DNA from: Castanea sativa
Lineage: Eukaryota; Streptophyta; Magnoliopsida; Fagales; Fagaceae
Direction of reading: 5' to 3'
Length of the DNA stretch: 64,000 nucleotides
Assembly: GCF_040712315.1 (NCBI RefSeq)
Contig: NC_134017.1
Location: 56,852,636-56,916,635, forward strand
Shown here: piece after piece, positions 46,580-57,832 of the stretch
Layout of the letters: every line of letters begins with the position of its first letter
Numbering within the stretch: the stretch's first letter is position 1
Position numbers and translations under genes: made by a program
Notes under the pieces: generated by a model
Database searches by the model: none
The model's input: only the letters and a program-made list of their open reading frames with translations
What the model was told of the DNA's origin: nothing

Positions 46580-47336
46580 TGTAAGTGCACAATTGCACCT
46601 GGACCCAAAGACAATTATGGGCTCAGGCCCAATGAGCCTTAAACAATGAAATTTGTAGAGTGTGTGTTTGAAATCTAATTTAGAGGTACTGGGAACTTGA
46701 TAACAGGCTAAGGTGTGAAGATACTTGTAAATAGTAGATGATAATTGCAAAGAGACCTTCTCAAACGTAAGCCGATGACCACTTCTGTATTATTTCTCTT
46801 TCTTTCTTAAAGGTTACAATTCTTAATTTCTTTCTTGGTAACTGACCGATCTCCTTTTCTTTGGCCTTCACCCCCTTTAAATACTTCTTCCCTTGGTGCT
46901 TTATCCACGTGTTGCTCAAATCTCCTCCCCCCAGATATTTCTTCTCTTAGTACTTTAAATAGTAACTAGAAGTTTCGATTCTACTGTTCTGGGGTCACTT
47001 CCCCATTAATGTGGCCAGGGAGGTAGGTGCAGGGTCTTTAATATGGAGGTGGCAGCCTTTGCCTAAGATATTTTTCTAACACCGATGCATCTAAAAGGTT
47101 CAGGGATTCCCCCTTTTAACCAACAGTCTTTCCGGAACTTTGCCTTGACCTTTATAGTGAATCTCCGAGTTCTCTTGGGTCTATCCGAGGAGAAACTCAC
47201 CCTCGGATGTATCCTCGGACCCTCGGCGAATGGGCCGATTTGCAGTACTAACAGGTTCTTAATTTAAGAACAGGTCGGCCCTCCTTGTTAGAGCCCAAAG
47301 GCCCAAATGCCTGCTTGGATCCTTTTACTCCCCACA
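46580..47336 (-). repeat. 5' LTR of Tat element 2
   Basis: It pairs with 35450-36206 over 757 bases without length change. Most of the roughly 25 differences are transitions. Confidence 0.94.
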
Positions 47337-47378
<42 letters not shown>

Positions 47379-47471
47379 TGTAGTATAAGTATATTATAGG
47401 TAAACAAAAAATCATTCTTACAGTGTTTGATGACTTCTATATTCAATGAGCCATTTTAAAAAGGACTTTGA

Positions 47472-47506
<35 letters not shown>

Positions 47507-47965
47507 TGTAGAATAAGTATATTATATAGATAAATTCAATGCCCCAAGATAATTTGATTTTATCTTCATATAAACTTCCTTTTTTTATACTTTATTAATC
47601 TTTTTTTATTATCAAAGTTTATATTTTAAGCAGTAGAAAATTGCTTTTAATATAACTCTAATGTGAATTTTAAAATTAATTAAGTTAAAAATGCTTCCGC
47701 TAAGAGATCAATAAATAAATTGATGCTAACAAACTAAATAAATAGTACTAGAAAAAAGAATAGATGCTAAAAAATGAATTATTGAAGTCACAACTATTAT
47801 TGCTTGTCAAATCCTACAATAAACTAGAAGGGGGGGGGGTGGAATCCAAACGTACAAAATTGAAATGATGGAAAATTAATCGATTGCAAAATTGACATGT
47901 CAGGTAGCTTAACTACCTTTGAAGTTGAAATTTGTGGGACTGCTAAATTAGAGGAAACGTGGAAT

Positions 47966-49071
47966 TGAAAGTTCACTTGGTGTGTAAAATACTAATGAAT
48001 GTTTAGACCCCTTAATTTCAAAAAAAAAAACCAACACAAGCTTAAATTCAAATAATATATGTGCAGAATGATAAATATAAGTTATGCCCAAACAAATAAA
48101 CTACTCTAAGCCATAATTAAATCACAACACAACAATAATTAAAGGCAAAGAGTAAGGGATAGAGAGAAGCAAACGCAAGATAACACCGACATGTGTTATC
48201 GAAGAGGAAACCGAAGAACTCAGCAAAATACCTCTCCACCGCCCTCCAAGTGGTAAAATTATCTACTAGAAAATCAGTTGGGATACATGAATAGCAATAG
48301 ACCCTCAAAGCCTAATCTACCCAATGCACCTAAGCCATCCAAGCTTCTTGCTCCAACAAGGTTAAGCCTAACTGTGTCTTCTCTAGCTTTTCAAATCCCG
48401 CAATAAGCCATTTGCATCAACCAAATGAATTGGTTCTCTCTTGAACTACTTCCCAATCACCAAATAACCTTCTCACTTATATGAATATGGTAAGGTAAGG
48501 ATTTGGCCAAAGATCCTCTCAAGGGTATGACAATGGAGAGGGTGAGAGTAAAGAAATTTGGAGAATCAAATGTATAAGATTGTGGATAAATCAATCTTGC
48601 TGTTCTCTAGGGTTTATCTCTCAAAATTCTCTCTAGAAACTCTCTACATTTCGTGGATATAAAAATATTTATAGTAGGGTATGAAAAGGATTATGAAAAA
48701 TCATTTTTCTGCAAAGTAGGGGGCTTTGGGGAGTCACTCACGACTAGGACAAGTTGCGAGTTGTAGTCGCCAAATAATAGAATGGTCAAACTGTACTTTT
48801 TATCCTGTTGTGATCCAGTTGTACTAACCCTTCAACTTCTTGCATGCTTCACACATGTACTTGGATTCTAGCAAGTCACCACTCACAAGTTAGTCTGGAG
48901 TTCCAATTGCGAGAATGCTCTTGATTGCACACACTTAATTAAATCTTCACACTCTCTCACACACAACCCTTACATTATTCTCACCTAAATACAGGGTTTC
49001 TAAATGTTGAATTACAAGCAAATTTTGAACGAAATAAAACCAACACATAATTGAATAAAGTTAACCTTACA
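47966..49071 (-). mobile_element. Solo LTR, copia-like, copy 2
   Basis: On the minus strand it runs from TGTAAGGTTAAC to GAACTTTCA and is homologous to 5952-7003. A promoter-like ACTATAAATATTT lies near 48665 on that strand. It interrupts a sequence continuous in D1 (1590) and D2 (15765). Flanking five bases are GGAAT and AGAAC, only three of five matching, so the duplication is eroded or the ends are off by a base. Confidence 0.62.
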
Positions 49072-49460
49072 AGAACCAAATGCAATACTTTTGGTCCAAG
49101 ATATCAAGAATGAGTTCTTTCATCAGAGTGCATTAATTAACTTTAAAGTTTAAAGTCAAAAGTTTCAAATAACTCGTTTACGAAGAGGATAATATAGATA
49201 TGTAAGTCCATTTGGGAACAGTTTAATTAGCTAAAATCAAAAAAAAATTACTGAAAGTACTATAGAAAAAAGGTAAAAGCTAGCTGAATAGTACAGTGAG
49301 ACTCATATATAATACTAAAAAGTGCAATAGAATCCATAAATAGTAGTAAAAATAATCTAAAAACTCTAATAAAAACTCTAGTAGGAACTGATTTTGTTTC
49401 TTTAAAAGTCTCAAAAAAAAAACTTGATCATTCATATTAGCCAATGGATGATAGCATAAG

Positions 49461-50340
49461 AGCATCCGCATCTGCTCTTGTATACTCTTGCATAATATAA
49501 AAAGAAATGAATTTTACACATTTAAGCCACAAAACTTCCCACATTAGTCCTTCTAAAACTGTGTATATTTACACATTTACTACAGTAATTGTGTATATAT
49601 ATGCATGGTTACTGTAGCTATGCATAATATTATTTTATTAATTTCAAAATTTCGCAACTTTTTTCTCTCTCTTCTCCGTGTGCAAAACAAACTCAGTCTC
49701 AAACTTCTCCTTTCCTCATCTTATTTTTCCTCAGGTATACACAAACACACCCACACAAACTCATCCACACAGACAAATCAACACAGAGATACACAAACAC
49801 ACCAACAGAGAAAGAGAGAGAGATTGGTGTTGGTGTTGGCCACTTGTGGATCAGTGGGTTGATACTGGTGGCAGAGATCAGAGTTTGTGGGTCAATAGAA
49901 ATGGGTCTGCATGCTTGTGAATCGGTGCTAGCGGTGGAGATCGGTGCTGATAGCGGAGATTGGTGCTTGTGGGTGGACAGAGATCGATGTTTGTGGGTTT
50001 TGATTTTTGTGGTGCTTATGGTGGAGATTGGTGCTTGTGGTGGAGAGTTCATCTAACTATGAGAGAAAGAAGAAGAAGCTACTTGTGGAGGGGTGATTAG
50101 ACACGTGAAAGGAAGAAGAAGAAGTGGTTTTGAAAGGAAGAAGCAAAGAGTGGTCTGAGAGAGATAAGGTCAAAGATAAAAGATAAGTACAAAGAAAAGA
50201 TAAAGAGATAAGAACAAAAGAATAATAATAATAAATTAAAAATATATTATTATTTAAATTAAATAGATTGTAAAATAGAAAAAGTAAGATCTTAATGTGA
50301 AATAGATGGAAAATTTTGGCCAGACTGATGCAGTTTCTCT
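49461..50340. mobile_element. About 880-bp insertion with AGAGCATCCGCATC end
   Basis: D2 near 15990 reads continuously across this point. The left tip AGAGCATCCGCATCTGCTC and the inverted right tip AGAGAAACTGCATCAGTC are similar, consistent with short terminal inverted repeats. The interior has a CA-rich tract (49735-49805) and a block of loosely repeated GGAGATTGGTGCTTGTGG units (about 49870-50050). No transposase is encoded. It is probably a non-autonomous DNA transposon. Confidence 0.6.
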
Positions 50341-50544
50341 AGGTAAATTTTGCATTTTCAACTTTAAAAAATTACATACATCAGTCAATGTAAACTTAAG
50401 TAAATTTGGATTATTGCTACAGTAACCATGTATAGGCAAATTTGCCTCAGCTCATGCAAAAATGGTGGGAGAATGGAAAAGATTAGTTTTCCTTCATTTG
50501 TGTTTGGTTTGAAGGATGGAAAACTCGAATTATTTTTCCATTTA

Positions 50545-51345
50545 ACTATAAATTTCTTAGAATATCGTTAATGGGCACGTTGGCAAAACAAAATTGGAAA
50601 ATAGCATCTCAAGTTTTAAAAACTCGAGTTCAGGGTGAAACTCAAGTCTTAAATCCTCGAGTTCTAGAGCTAGGAAACGCCTAATGTGGACAATTTTCCA
50701 CGAGGAACCACGTAGAACTCAAGTTTTAGACACTTGAGTTCCATTTCTTCATTTTCTCCTTTCTTCCTTCATTCTCCCTGTTCTTCCTTTTCTCCTTGTA
50801 CCTCACCCATGGATTCATCAAATCTCAACACCGAAGCAATAACCCAAACCCACGGATTCATAATATCTTGGCACCAAAGCAAAAACCCAAACCCAAAAAT
50901 CACGATCTTGGCACTTGAGCGACTCCCTAAGCTTGGGTTTGTTGATCTTGGTACTGGAGCGGCTTGGGTTTGTTGACCTCGGCACTTGAGCATGCATGGG
51001 TTTGATGTTTCAGTCTGGTATTGTTGCTTAGTTTTGTTGTTTTATGGGTTTGTTGTCTTCAAAAGTGGGTTTGGGGTTTTAAGAGTTGGAGAAATCATTG
51101 GCCATAGTGGTCCAAAGGGAACAGGGCGAAGGGTAAAACAGAGAAGGGGAAAATAGAGAAGGAAAAAACGGAACTCGAGTGCCTAAAACTCGAGTTCCAC
51201 GTGGATTAAACTCCACTTCAGCTGGCCAACACATAGAAATCAAGTCTTTGATGCAGTGAACTCGAGTCTAAGAGACACGAGATGCTATTTTACTGAATCG
51301 TTTCTAATGCATACTAACTAACGATATTCTCTCCCAAATGCATGC
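50545..51345. mobile_element. Inverted-repeat element with CTCGAG motifs
   Basis: The left arm (about 50557-50748) and right arm (about 51169-51325) are imperfect inverted copies. GAATATCGTTA opens both, AAAATAGCATCTC follows, and an AACTCGAGTTC-type block comes further in. The roughly 420-bp centre has no gene. D2 near 16190 lacks the element. Long arms suggest a Mutator-like or foldback transposon; the target duplication was not resolved. Confidence 0.65.
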
Positions 51346-51850
51346 TAGTTGAAAAATTACCTCTGGAAAACTCTGTTATTTGGTTGAAAAGAAAAATGAG
51401 AGAATAGAAAAAAGAATTTGTATAAATTTACTATCATACCCCAATTAAATTTTAAAAAAATTCACATTATATTTTTATTAAAAATTGTATATAAATAGAA
51501 AATTTATTAAAAAAAATATATGAACATAAGAACCCAAAACAAATGAAAGTTAACGGGTTAAAAAGCACTTCAAGATCTATTTGGAAAGGACATCCTTAAT
51601 TCCTTAAGAAATGCATTCCCCGTCTTTCTCTTAGAGTAATTTTCTGTTTCCTTGCTCTTTTATCCCAGTAAGGGTCTTCACTTCGGCCTTTGTTTTAGTG
51701 CATTAACATAAATACAACAATTAATATAGGTAATACAAAAGTGTGTAATACTATAATAAATAAATAAAAATTTTAAAAAGCGTGAAGTGGATTGTCCAAA
51801 TAAAACTAAAATAGGACTTTATCAGAACAACTACCAAATACGATAATCCT

Positions 51851-52471
51851 ATTATATGAATAGCTTCCGATACACCTGTTACAATTTGTGCATTTAACCT
51901 ATGTTTCAGGCATTATATTGCATCTAAAATGGTGTGCCCTCGTTTGCCTATAATCAAATCTCAAATCATACTGATATCAAAGGATCCTAACTAAGAAAAC
52001 AGCATAAAACAATTTCTCCTCAATACAATTCTGCTCATATAAACAGACTGCAAAAACTATGCTTGACCGAAAAATTAAACAGGGAAAGGAATTCCAATTG
52101 GATACAACACTAAATTTAACAAAAACATCCGAAACCCCATTGAAGCTGAGATGCAAGACTAAAGGAATAGGAAAGAAAAAGACAACTTGAAGTAGATTTT
52201 ATGAAACCACCAAAAAGTAAAATTTAAAGTACACGTTTGAGGAACAACAATCAATTTATAGTACACAAGCCAGGGATGGAGATTGCACAAATCGAGCTTC
52301 ATCATTATGTTATTGATTGTGGATGCAAAATCTTGTTTTTCAGCAACGGCATAAGAAACAATAAAAACCCAGACTACAGATATAGTCTGCCCCCATGGAA
52401 GTAAATATATGAACCGCAGCTGATTCAGAGAAACTGCAAGACTATTCTTAATCATCAATACAATCATTACC
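51851..52471 (-). other. 3' flank of CDC123
   Basis: This is conserved with D1 (5480-5950 and 7004-7085) and likely contains the 3'UTR. No further gene is seen on either strand. Confidence 0.55.
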
Positions 52472-53482
52472 TCAAGCACCTGCTCCAGAAGACCTGATCT
52501 GCTGTTGTAACTCTTCATCAGCATTCCTCAAAAATTGATCCCAGCCACTCCCAGAGCTGGTATCCAAGTAATCGAATGGCACTGCTGTCTTCATACCTGG
52601 CCTAACACCACACTGGCTCTCCACAATTCTAAAGTCTACTTGGTCTCCTTCTTCCCCAGTGTTCTGCTCTAACTCCTCCCAATTAAACAACAATGGCAAT
52701 GTAAATGCACCCCAAGGGTTGAAATCCAAAACCTTAACCCGCTCATCCTTTGTAACATAAACATCAAATGTGTAATTCTCTGATTCAAATTTCAGCCTCA
52801 CTTGATCCTCATAAAATTGCCTGATCAACCACTCAATATTACTTTTCTTCTCAAGAAGAACAGGGTAAAAAGTAGTGACCTCACGCTGAGAAATACCAAC
52901 TAGGTTTTGACCCCATACAAAACAACGGAATTCCATCTCTGGCAGAAGGGATGGGTACCACTTGCGGAGTGCAAGGAAGAAACTTGGGGGTCTTGACAAT
53001 GACTTATCAGTGCATGAATCATATGCATGACACAAATCATGGATCAAGGAGTCAGATGCTCTTAGCAAGAGTGTAATCTCACTGAACGTGGTGCATTGGA
53101 GTGTCCCAATGGTGCTGATCCAAGCTGAGTCTTTAGGTGCACTCCAATTCAATTTAGGAAAAACTGAACCCCCTAGTGATTTGATAGATTCCTTAATCTT
53201 CAATTCAAGTTCTGGGAAAGAAGGGGGTGGCAAAGGTTTTTCAGACTCATCTCCAGATCCTTCCGATACCTGATAGTCTTCTTCCTCTTCTGGATTATGA
53301 ATTCTATTAGGTAGGGCATCATCATTTGAGATGGAAACAGGTAGAAGGAAAGGGCCAGAATCATCAAGAAGGTACTGGATAAAGGATTCTGGAAGTTCAT
53401 GGATTTGGGTTTTAATGGAAACAGACTTAAATTTTGGGTACCATTCCTGAATCTGGCATCGGTTCACTTCTTCTTCCTTCAT
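52472..53482 (-). CDS. CDC123: CDC123/D123 family protein, eIF2 assembly factor
   Basis: The 336-residue intronless frame is of normal family length. Cdc123 proteins are cytosolic ATP-grasp-fold factors that help join eIF2 gamma to eIF2 alpha and so control translation initiation. Family motifs appear in order: EWYPKFKSVSIKT (13-25), an acidic linker (64-82), FPKLNWSAPKD (108-118), LRKWYPSLLPEMEFRCFVWG (172-191), NLVGISQR (193-200), the metal/ATP-binding DFNPWG (253-258) and PFDYLDTSSGSGWD (302-315). The start fits the conserved N-terminus, and all catalytic blocks are intact. The gene is the parent, or closest relative, of the fragments at 7085-7866 and 57833-57963. Regulation is probably growth-linked, judging by the upstream TGGGCC motifs. 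Confidence 0.95.
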   Translation of the reverse strand: MKEEEVNRCQIQEWYPKFKSVSIKTQIHELPESFIQYLLDDSGPFLLPVSISNDDALPNRIHNPEEEEDYQVSEGSGDESEKPLPPPSFPELELKIKESIKSLGGSVFPKLNWSAPKDSAWISTIGTLQCTTFSEITLLLRASDSLIHDLCHAYDSCTDKSLSRPPSFFLALRKWYPSLLPEMEFRCFVWGQNLVGISQREVTTFYPVLLEKKSNIEWLIRQFYEDQVRLKFESENYTFDVYVTKDERVKVLDFNPWGAFTLPLLFNWEELEQNTGEEGDQVDFRIVESQCGVRPGMKTAVPFDYLDTSSGSGWDQFLRNADEELQQQIRSSGAGA

Positions 53483-54640
53483 TTTGAATTGAACAGATGG
53501 TTGCTTCTCTACAATAACAAGGCTATCTATTCAAATTTACTATCTGTTACATGAAAATAAAACACAAATGATAAGTAATTAGGTATCGCATAGCTGATGA
53601 ACTGTTATAATCTCTGTAACTCTTTTTGGGGGAAATAATGAAAGTCCCTATATGGGTTATATTTAATCAACAGGAGAAACAAAATTCAAGTCTCAAGAAA
53701 TTTTAAGTCATTCAATGTAAGAAAGCAACCTCTATTTATGAACAAATCCAGGATAACCACGGAGTGAATAGTTTGACATTAATACATACTCTCAAAAACC
53801 AACATACTCTTCAGAGATTGAGTGGAACTTCTAGCAAAACTTAAGCACCAAAAGTTGCAAACTTGCAAGATTTGGAAGCGGTATATACTAAAAAGCAAGA
53901 TAACATTAACAGGGGAGATTTTTTAAAATTTTTAGAAATTGGGTGAGTTCTGAACCTTAGACAGTAATGCCACAGAGAATTGTTTTGAGTGATTTTCAGT
54001 TATGCCACAAACACACCTTTTTTGATAATATATATGTAAGGAAACAAACTTCCATGTACATGTGAAATTTCTCAACAATAGCTCTATTAACTCTACCCAA
54101 TAGTTACAAATGCATCATCTTCTAGTTCAGACACATACATGACACACACAAAAATTAATCTTAATTCTTTTCTGTTCATTTCATTGATTTTATATCAAAA
54201 CAGAACCCATTCAGGACTTTCATCAAACAGGTGATGAGCGTGGTTGATTTCAGTACAAAATATTGGGAACCCAACCATAAAACAAAGAATTAGTTGACAA
54301 GATTATTCATATAATTTTTTAAAATATAAAAAATAAAAAGAGGAAGAAAAAAAAAAAACTGACCTTTCTGTTTTGTGTATAAGATTTTTTTTTTTTTTTT
54401 TTGGGTGTTCTGAAGAGCTTGAGGAAGACCCAAACCCAGAAACGGAGCGATGTTAATAGGTAAATGAAATTTGGGAAAGAATGATCTATGGGCCGGGCCT
54501 GAGCTAAACATGAGTGTGAATGCTTTATTTATATTGGGCCTAGCTTTTTTAGTCCAAACACACTTTCAGCCTTTACCCTAAGTAGGCTCGCATACCTTAT
54601 TGGGCTCAGATTTCATGCTCGAGCCCAATTTCATTTGTGC
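53483..54640 (-). promoter_or_regulatory. CDC123 leader intron and promoter
   Basis: On the minus strand CAGAAAG/GTCAGT (exon end at 54364) and TTATTGTAG/AGAAGC (exon start at 53508) would define an 855-bp 5'UTR intron; both sites recur in other copies. Upstream are TGGGCC at 54489 and 54535, TGGGCT at 54601 and an inverted copy at 54622. These are site II-type elements found in promoters of plant translation and proliferation genes. Introns and the start site are inferred. Confidence 0.6.
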
Positions 54641-55141
54641 TAAACAATGTCTTGATCAAATATAGTACCTAGCTAGAGCTAGACATTCTAATCCAAATGG
54701 ATCTGTTTAAATGTTTTTTTTCATTTCAATAAATTTTAAAAAAATATTCATCACATAACAAGATATAGTAAATGGCGCAACCCATGAATGCTTTTATTTA
54801 AATAATTAATAATTAAAAAAATCAATAAATGTCATTATTTGCTAACAGATCTGCACAGAAGTGCCAAATTGACTCATTTTTACAAATTGAGAGACTAAAT
54901 TGAATTTTAGCCTAAAATAAGGTTCTTATTCAAAAACTCAGCTGGCGCAACTATGAAAGATGTTGTGACTTACTATTCCTCATGTATAGATGTTCTCTAT
55001 TTCAAGTCTTGAGAGCTGTAGTTCTTTTTTTTTTTTTGTTTTTAGGGTGTTTCCATATGCATATTGTGTACTTGGGATATGGTCCCTTTTAATACTTTCA
55101 TTAATAACCTACTTGGTGTGTGTGTGTGTGTACTTTTCCAG
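54641..55141. other. Gene-free segment upstream of captured exons
   Basis: This is AT-rich, with T12 at 55025-55036 and a (GT)n run at 55116-55129. The part just before 55142 is a polypyrimidine-rich intron end. Confidence 0.45.
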
Positions 55142-55221
55142 AGGCTGCTGTAATGCTTGCAGAGTTGGCTGTAGCGGCTGGGTTGCCTAATGGTGTCTTA
55201 AGTATAGCTCATGGCAGCAAT
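55142..55221 (+). pseudogene. Isolated exon resembling methylmalonate-semialdehyde dehydrogenase
   Basis: The 80-bp segment is bounded by TTTTCCAG on the left and GTAAGG on the right and translates as EAAVMLAELAVAAGLPNGVL followed by SIAHGSN. This matches the ALDH6 (valine/pyrimidine catabolism, mitochondrial) segment that typically reads MLAELA..AGLP.GVLNIVHG. No other exon of such a gene is nearby, so it is a stranded fragment. The aldehyde dehydrogenase superfamily is confident; the ALDH6 subgroup is likely. Confidence 0.72.
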
Positions 55222-55611
55222 GTAAGGCTTCAAATAATTTTTTATCATATTTTGTTCACTCCATTAATACCTTCTTGAGCTAAATGCTATAAACTCATTT
55301 TATGTTATGTTAAAACTTTGTGCGACAAAGTATCCGTTTAGGAATAACTTATCTAGTATTTTGCTAAAATTGTAATAAAATATACTTGTACCTTTAAAAA
55401 GTTTAGAAAAAATAAGAAAATACAAGAAAAAGTGAAATTTTAAAAAGTTATACATAAAAGCTAATAACAAACACTAGCATGTATTAACACAAGACATCAT
55501 GGAGCACCCTCGAAAATTCTAGTAAGAGGAAAAGAGAGGGAGTGAACTCTGCTACTAGCCAGAGGTTGTTTTATGCAGTATCTTTGTACCAATTTTGATT
55601 TTGGGTTACAG

Positions 55612-55693
55612 TTTTCAAAGAGAAGAAGCAAAGATTCAAGCTTGGGTCAACCTACAGAATGCAAAAGCAGAAGCTCAATCACGAAAGCTTGAG
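55612..55693 (+). pseudogene. Isolated exon of a remorin C-terminal domain
   Basis: It is bounded by GGGTTACAG and GTACTT and translates as FQREEAKIQAWVNLQNAKAE followed by AQSRKLE. This is the signature of the remorin C-terminal domain, the coiled-coil membrane-anchoring part of plant plasma-membrane nanodomain proteins. The following remorin exon is not found. It lies 390 bases after an exon of an unrelated gene on the same strand, so both look captured rather than native. Confidence 0.82.
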
Positions 55694-57434
55694 GTACTTT
55701 CTCATGCTTTTGTTTATTTGTTCTTTTCCTTTTTTTCTGTTTTTAAACATGTGACTTGCTATTCCAGCAGCTGAAGGTATTGTATCTTTAGCCTGCGGCC
55801 ATCATTATTTTTGAATTGAAAATAGCTTTATGAATATGAAACGTACGCTTCAATAGTTTTTTTTTTTTGCAGTAGTTTTCCAATGTTCGCTTCTAGCATG
55901 GGACAAGAGTTGAACTAGTAACTCAGACTTTTGTGGATAGTGTCCATAGATACTATACTCTCCTTTGAGAATTTGACATAGTTAAGGTCTACTATTTTAG
56001 AACCAAATGTGATGTTAGTTTATTAATTCACTCGTGCATTTCGTCAAGTGGCTGAACTGTGTTGATTATAGTCTGAAGGCTTTGTCAGACTTTTTTTTTA
56101 CTTTAGTCCTTGAGCCTCCAGCTGCTATTGGACACAACTCTACCATTTTCTTGACTAGATCACCTCTGTTGAGCATGTTCCCCAAATTCGATATAGTTTT
56201 ATGACACATGTTAATAAGCATCATGCAGTACTTATTAATGTTGAATTAATGTGAGTCTTACTTAATAAAAAAATTGGATAAATAAAAGAAAAGACATAAA
56301 GTTTGTCTCACAATCTTTGTTAATATTTCTTTCTCCTTATAAAGTTAACCCAACGGTTTATAAGACTACTAAAAAAATGACATATAGCTAACTTACGGTG
56401 GCCATTAACACAATCCTAATTTTATATTTGGGTCACTCTTACAAGAAACAAATACAAAGCTAGGGGTCATCATGTCCAGATTTACACTTGTAAGCCTACG
56501 AGAACATCTAGCTCTTAGAAGTGACAAATGCGGAAATGTTGAAATGACAGATGTTTTCAGACTGCTGTGGCAATACTTTCTTTAGAAATTAAATTTTCAT
56601 GAATGGCAACATAAATTTTTATCACATATGTTTGCAGTATTGACAGTATCTTTGGATCATTTTTGTTCCCGTTAATGCTTAAAGCTATTCAATTTGTAAT
56701 AGCATTCTATAATTTTTTGTTTTTATTGAACATAGCTTTCCCAGTATGCAGAACTTTATGATGTGATTGTAGCTTGCTGTTGCCTAGACCATTTTTATAA
56801 AAAAAATGATCTAATAACATGGACCAGCTAAACTGGAAGGTTGTTGGTTTTTTGCAGGTATCCATGGATTTTTAGTAATTGTGCATCTTGTGAACCCCAA
56901 CTGGGGTGGTTATTTACAGCCACAAACAAGAAGTTGAAGCCTAGATGTTTTGGGCTGTTAGAGCACTAGCATTGGGGGGTGCAAACACCCCTCAGTTGCT
57001 ATTTTACAACCTAAGACAGCAAAAACTCATTTAATCCGAGTTTGTATACTTAAAAAAATTTGCAACCTATGAATAATAAGGTTGCATATATACAACCTCA
57101 CTATTCAATAAAACATACAATTGTACTGGGAAGGGAATTGTACTGTAAGAGGTTATATAGCTATTTGATCTAAAGTATACCTTTGTAAAAGAAAATAAGA
57201 AAATTGTCTCATTCAAAAAAATGAGACCGATGTTCCTAGAATTTTGGATATATATTATTGTGGACTTCTATGGATATCCTGTGGAAGATTGATCCCCTCT
57301 GTGTGGTGAGGAATTTTTTTCTTTTTTTTGGATTTACAAGGGATTTACTGAGTTGTTGGCAGTTTAAACAAATCAGAGAAAAAAAGATAAAAATAATAAC
57401 AATAAAAAGAAATAAAATAACCACATTAAACCTC
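55694..57434. other. Intron-like and MITE-like DNA after the remorin exon
   Basis: No further exon was recognised. Stretches such as 56700-56880 have the polypyrimidine and TTTTTTGCAG look of intron ends. From about 56958 the sequence changes to a MITE-like unit starting AGAGCACTAGCATTGG. Confidence 0.4.
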
Positions 57435-57700
57435 GAGTCTAACAGACTCAAATACCACTAGGATATTAATTTTAAAAAATTATTAACAGTAGAATTCGAG
57501 ACCATGAAGCTCGAGTTCCATGAAACGAATTTGAGCGTTTAACACTCGAGTTTCACTAGATTAAAACATAAAAAATAAAAAAAACAGAATTATTAAAAAA
57601 AAAATACATAAGAACTCGAGTGTTTGGTTTCTCGAGTTCTACTTGGGAAATAAAACAACGAAACTCGAGTCTAAGAGACTCGATTTCTGCTGGGTTGAGA
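57435..57700. repeat. Cluster of CTCGAG palindromes
   Basis: Six or more ACTCGAG/CTCGAGT sites lie in 265 bases. The phrase AACTCGAGTCTAAGAGAC also occurs at about 51260 in the inverted-repeat element at 50545-51345, so the two share ancestry. Confidence 0.6.
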
Positions 57701-57832
57701 GAGTTTGTCAAGAGAGATGAGAGACTGAAGAGAGAGGAGATAAATTAATTTATTTGGGAAGAGAGAGACAATAAAATATTATATTTCAGTTTTGCACACT
57801 TTAGCTACCGTAATTCCTATTTTTAAAGGACA

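Larger units (their letters stand above)
35450..47336 (-). mobile_element. Tat-lineage Ty3/gypsy retrotransposon, element 2
   Basis: The layout is the same as element 1, on the opposite strand. The LTRs (35450-36206 and 46580-47336, each 757 bp) differ at about 25 positions, so this copy is clearly older. The target duplication ATTAT (35445-35449 and 47337-47341) is present but lies inside an ATT microsatellite. Coding regions are close to element 1, while the LTRs are only loosely similar, so it is a distinct subfamily. Frameshifts and stops break gag, protease and pol. Confidence 0.94.
47337..51850. repeat. Segmental duplication block D3, right part
   Basis: D3 resumes after element 2 with an ATT run, then follows D2 from about 13650 and 15276 to 16590, and D1 at 5214-5590. 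It is interrupted by a solo LTR (47966-49071), an 880-bp insertion (49461-50340) and an inverted-repeat element (about 50545-51345), all missing from D2. A degenerate Tourist-like fragment lies near 49206-49400. There is no gene before CDC123. Confidence 0.8.

Noticed and set aside
49605..50056. Overlapping frames on both strands in the 880-bp insertion
   Set aside because: Products are repetitive (Trp/Cys/Val or Thr/His-rich) and follow the DNA repeats.
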